Under the pieces are notes generated by a model that was not told where the DNA came from, did no database searches, and saw nothing but the letters and a program-made list of their open reading frames with translations. 45,762 nt of DNA from Caryophanales bacterium (GTDB lineage Bacteria > Bacillota_I > Bacilli_A > RF39 > UBA660): contig JAEEVN010000007.1 of assembly GCA_016290885.1 (NCBI GenBank), positions 1 to 45,762 of the forward strand, given 5' to 3'. Below, in pieces: positions 43,086 to 45,762 of this stretch; positions within the stretch are counted from its first letter, which is position 1; every line of letters begins with the position of its first letter. The translations under genes were made by a program, and so were the position numbers.

Positions 43086-43784
43086 TTACCATAAAGTAAT
43101 GCCTTCATTTTTCTTATAATACTTTGCTATCAAGGTACTAAATTTCCTATCCAATTGATAAAGTTTAGTTATATATAATTTTTGTTTTAATCCCTTTGTT
43201 TCTTCTATTTTTTCAATAGTCGCATTTCTTTCTTCATATAATTTCATTAATTCTTTTACTTGATTTTCATTAAGTCTATTTTCCCTTAGACCAAATTCAT
43301 ATGCTTTTTTTGTTGCTGCGTTATAAAATTCTTTTGTGAAAGATGCTCTTTTTCTATCTATTGCATCTTTATTATTCTTTTTACCTGTTAAAAAGCTAGT
43401 ATTTACTCTTCCAAAAAAATCATCTATATCTTCGCCAGTATAGCGAATAACAACATCATCAAAAAATACATTTTGATCATTAATAACATCAGTATCTAAA
43501 TAAGATTGCCAATCTTCATCTTTTTTAAACCCTATATATGGTAAAAAACTGTATATAACTGTTTCAACTTTATTCTTACCAACAAGTACTGTGAAATGTG
43601 ATCCTTTACAACACCCTATTGTATGTAATCCTTGATTAATTATAGTAGTTAAACATTCTTCAAGTGCTTGAGAACCCTCTGAAAATTCATTTATAAGCAT
43701 AGCCATTTCTTCTTTAGATTTTTGTGTTATATCTATAGAACTCTTCATAGCTGACGAATTGTTATCAGTATATTTAATATCCAT
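43086..43784 (-). CDS. Uncharacterised soluble protein
   Basis: 232 residues, not recognised. A LHTIGCCKGSH motif (about 52-62) with paired Cys and a His could bind metal. Charged helices follow (RKRASFTKEFYNAATKKAYEF, and the QKLYITKLYQLDRKFSTL segment). No signal peptide or membrane helix. GAGGTG ribosome site, clear promoter at 43803-43831. The Cys-Cys motif is the only functional hint. Confidence 0.78.
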   Translation of the reverse strand: MDIKYTDNNSSAMKSSIDITQKSKEEMAMLINEFSEGSQALEECLTTIINQGLHTIGCCKGSHFTVLVGKNKVETVIYSFLPYIGFKKDEDWQSYLDTDVINDQNVFFDDVVIRYTGEDIDDFFGRVNTSFLTGKKNNKDAIDRKRASFTKEFYNAATKKAYEFGLRENRLNENQVKELMKLYEERNATIEKIEETKGLKQKLYITKLYQLDRKFSTLIAKYYKKNEGITLW

Positions 43785-43802
43785 ATTAACACCTCTATTA
43801 TA

Positions 43803-43831
43803 ATTATATCATTCTATTAAAATATTGTCTC
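43803..43831 (-). promoter_or_regulatory. Promoter of the 43086-43784 gene
   Basis: Minus-strand -35 GAGACA (43831-43826), 17-base spacer, -10 TATAAT (43808-43803). Confidence 0.6.
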
Positions 43832-43832
43832 T

Positions 43833-43864
43833 AAAAAAAGAATTATCATTACGATAATTCTTTT
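43833..43864 (-). terminator. Terminator of the second VanY-type gene
   Basis: Twelve-pair stem AAAAGAATTATC/GATAATTCTTTT with five-base loop and T run on the minus strand. Confidence 0.85.
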
Positions 43865-44459
43865 AAAGTTTAAATCCTTTTTTAGATTTTAACTGTACTA
43901 CTTCTTCTAATGCTAATCCTGTTTCATGTATTTCTTTTGCTAAATCTAAGCCAACAAATCTAAAATGCCATGGTTCATACACATATCCTGTAACTTGTTC
44001 TTTACCTTTTGGATATCTTAATATAAAACCATATTTGTAGCTATTTTCAATTAATTCTTTTATTTCTGGTTCTTCTCCAGTAATATCATCAGTATATTCA
44101 CCATCAACAATCATTGCAACATCAATAGCAAGTCCTGTATGATGTTCTGATGATCTTGGAGGAGCAACATAAGTATAAGCTTTTTCTCCATCTTGAGCAT
44201 AATAATATTTTAACAATCTCTCTTGTCTTTCTACTGATCTATAACCACTATCAGGTATTATCTTATTATTATGTAGACTATTAAAATCACCAACCATTTT
44301 ATTAAACCAAAGTGCTGCTGTTTCTTCTAATAGTATCTCATTAGTTTCACCCTCAAATGATATAGTTGGATGAGTATTTATCCCAACAGCTATTAATTTC
44401 TTTGGTAATTCATCATCTGTAATTAGTCTTTCTTTATTAATTATAATTCCATAATCCAT
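43863..44459 (-). CDS. VanY-type D,D-carboxypeptidase without signal peptide (copy 2)
   Basis: 198 residues, paralogue of the 12962 gene. Motifs: DSGYRSVERQ (70-79), SEHHTGLAIDV (His106, Asp113) and YEPWHFRFVG (Glu162, His165), followed by the same KYGFILRYP context. The N-terminus MDYGIIINKERLI has no export signal. The first 60 residues differ strongly from copy 1, so it is an old duplication or a separate acquisition. Probably a metallo-D,D-peptidase acting on D-Ala-D-Ala containing substrates; cellular location is unclear. RBS GAGGTGA. Confidence 0.88.
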   Translation of the reverse strand: MDYGIIINKERLITDDELPKKLIAVGINTHPTISFEGETNEILLEETAALWFNKMVGDFNSLHNNKIIPDSGYRSVERQERLLKYYYAQDGEKAYTYVAPPRSSEHHTGLAIDVAMIVDGEYTDDITGEEPEIKELIENSYKYGFILRYPKGKEQVTGYVYEPWHFRFVGLDLAKEIHETGLALEEVVQLKSKKGFKL

Positions 44460-44507
44460 GAAATCACCTCTCGGAAGTATTATATCATATTTTCTATATC
44501 AAATCAT

Positions 44508-45762
44508 TTAAAAGTTCATCCCTGTAGAACTCTTTCCTATAATATCATTTGTCTTAGAATAAACATTCATGTCCCATAGTTTTCCATTGATATAATATGA
44601 TTCTATTCGTATACCATTTAATTCTGCTACTTTTTCATGTAATCTTATGGATGGATTATTAAATTCAAAAACAGAACTAGTAACACTCGCAACACCAATC
44701 GAGAAAAGTTCATCATAAAATCCATTAATTACAGCTGTGCCTAACCCTCTATGTTGTAATTTTGGATCAATTCCAATTTCAACTTCTACGCTTTTGCCAT
44801 TAGCATTACTTTTTAAAACATTTATATATCCAGAATAATTATTACTTTCATCTAAAACAACATAACTATAATCCATTAATGTTTCAGATAACCCATAAAT
44901 TCCAGTATCTTTTTGTAAAAAGAATTTATCTACTCCAAGAGGTTTTGTAAATCCATCTCTATTTTGCATTGCTTTTATATGGCCTTGCAAAACCTTATTA
45001 AAATCTATACCTTCTTCTTCAAAAGTTTTAGGAGATACTAATCTAAAACCATTTCCTAAGTCTACTTTTTTTGATAATTCTTTTTTATCAGTATCTAATA
45101 CTGAAAGAGGAATTGCTTTGTTATCAGGAATTAGAATACCATGTTCTTTTTTCATATTTGGAATATGTTGAAACATTAAATTTGATTCAATATTATTAGA
45201 ACTAATTGTTGAGAATGGAGTTTGACCATAATAATTCATATTAGTATTATTTAATATTTCTAGCATGTTTTTATTACTACCATTAACTGATAATTTTATA
45301 TTATGTATATTAGAGTTATGAGCATAATTGATATAATCATCTATTATATATCCTGACAATTCTTTTGATATATCATCGCCTAATCCTTTGTCTAAAAATA
45401 TATTTAAATCCGCTCTTTTATTTGACCAAAATAAATTACTTAAACCAATAATTCCGATAGTTCTATCCTTATTCTTTATAGTAAATGGTAACTGTAACTC
45501 TGGAATCATGTAATCTTGTGAAAATCTTTCTAAATCTTCTCCTGATACTCCTGGCATTAGAAATTTATTTGAGATTATAATATTACTTCTAGGAACAATT
45601 TCTTTTTTCTCTACTTCTGCTTGCTTATTAGTAATATATATAAGTTCTTCTATTTCTGTTATGCTTAATGAATCAGACATATATTTTTTGAATTCATTTA
45701 ATATTTCAGCTTTATCGTCTTTTGATAAATCATTATTTATTTCAAATCTTATAGACGAATTA
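44508..45762 (-). CDS. Tandem GNAT-fold acetyltransferase-like protein, N-terminus beyond window
   Basis: The frame is open from 44508 through the right edge. An ATG at 45680 has no ribosome site, and the 27 codons before it (SIRFEINNDLSKDDKAEIL...) read as normal protein, so the gene very likely starts outside the window. The C-terminal GNAT domain (about the last 170 residues) has VEIGIDPKLQHRGLGTAVIN, the acetyl-CoA loop HRGLGT, and FEFNNPSIRLHEKVAEL. The first half (KDRTIGIIGLSNLFWSNKRADLNI) looks like a second, degenerate GNAT fold. The acetyl acceptor is unknown. Confidence 0.82.
   Translation of the reverse strand, partial: NSSIRFEINNDLSKDDKAEILNEFKKYMSDSLSITEIEELIYITNKQAEVEKKEIVPRSNIIISNKFLMPGVSGEDLERFSQDYMIPELQLPFTIKNKDRTIGIIGLSNLFWSNKRADLNIFLDKGLGDDISKELSGYIIDDYINYAHNSNIHNIKLSVNGSNKNMLEILNNTNMNYYGQTPFSTISSNNIESNLMFQHIPNMKKEHGILIPDNKAIPLSVLDTDKKELSKKVDLGNGFRLVSPKTFEEEGIDFNKVLQGHIKAMQNRDGFTKPLGVDKFFLQKDTGIYGLSETLMDYSYVVLDESNNYSGYINVLKSNANGKSVEVEIGIDPKLQHRGLGTAVINGFYDELFSIGVASVTSSVFEFNNPSIRLHEKVAELNGIRIESYYINGKLWDMNVYSKTNDIIGKSSTGMNF

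Noticed and set aside
45681-45762. Start of the GNAT-like gene at ATG 45680
   Set aside because: No ribosome site precedes it and the frame stays open and protein-like to the window edge, so the gene is treated as truncated.

Overview
The window is a strongly A+T-rich chromosomal segment that reads well with the standard code. Tryptophan is TGG throughout the intact genes, TGA closes the gene at 42083, and ribosome binding sites are mostly GAGGTG or AGGAGG. Gene content and local order (mraZ-rsmH-ftsL-pbp, the lexA/tkt/yneF locus, dnaB-dnaI, T-box regulated tRNA synthetases, a short LytR-CpsA-Psr operon) point to a member of Bacilli. The base composition, shortened proteins and small intergenic regions suggest an uncultured, reduced-genome lineage near the Mollicutes/RF39 and Erysipelotrichia group that still makes peptidoglycan. 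That placement is inference; no rRNA is present to fix it.

Almost all genes are on the minus strand. Exceptions are a methyltransferase (7972), rpmB (32091) and lexA (40449). Layout from left to right: surface polysaccharide genes (GT2, DUF4422, sugar-phosphate transferase), tRNA-Lys, a dTMP-kinase-like gene, and pheST behind a Phe T-box. Next come an unknown gene and a methyltransferase sharing a divergent promoter, a membrane protein behind a structured RNA, a DUF3800 gene broken by an in-frame TGA, tRNA-Arg, rpmG-efp, a lipoprotein, a TMEM43 homologue, a VanY-type peptidase, and tRNA-Ile/tRNA-Glu. Then follow LCP and DUF3048 wall genes, tgt, ackA, and a short division cluster (mraZ, rsmH, ftsL, pbp). 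After these lie a group with fmt, rseP and cdsA, pyk, dnaE, rpmB, a Thr T-box operon (MBL hydrolase, thrS, unknown), dnaB-dnaI, yneF, a transketolase homologue, a small SOS-type gene facing lexA, galE and partners, a second VanY-type peptidase, and a GNAT protein cut by the window end.

Regulation is easy to read because many promoters have near-consensus -10 boxes and almost every transcription unit ends in a T-tailed hairpin. Two T-box riboswitches carry visible specifier codons (TTC and ACT). Three GTGG boxes at exact 10-base spacing precede mraZ. A near-consensus LexA box sits inside the promoter of an unannotated 49-residue membrane peptide facing lexA.

The points most worth a second look are the 49-residue peptide in the position of the SOS division inhibitor YneA; the adjacent transketolase homologue, in which many cofactor and catalytic residues are replaced, often by Asn; the DUF3800 gene with a single in-frame TGA where Trp would fit; an unassigned structured RNA at 9232-9348; and a Thr T-box operon led by an MBL-fold hydrolase with a TGS-less ThrRS. 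No gene-free stretch exceeds 300 bases; the two longest (6793-7074 and 35314-35565) are the T-box leaders.
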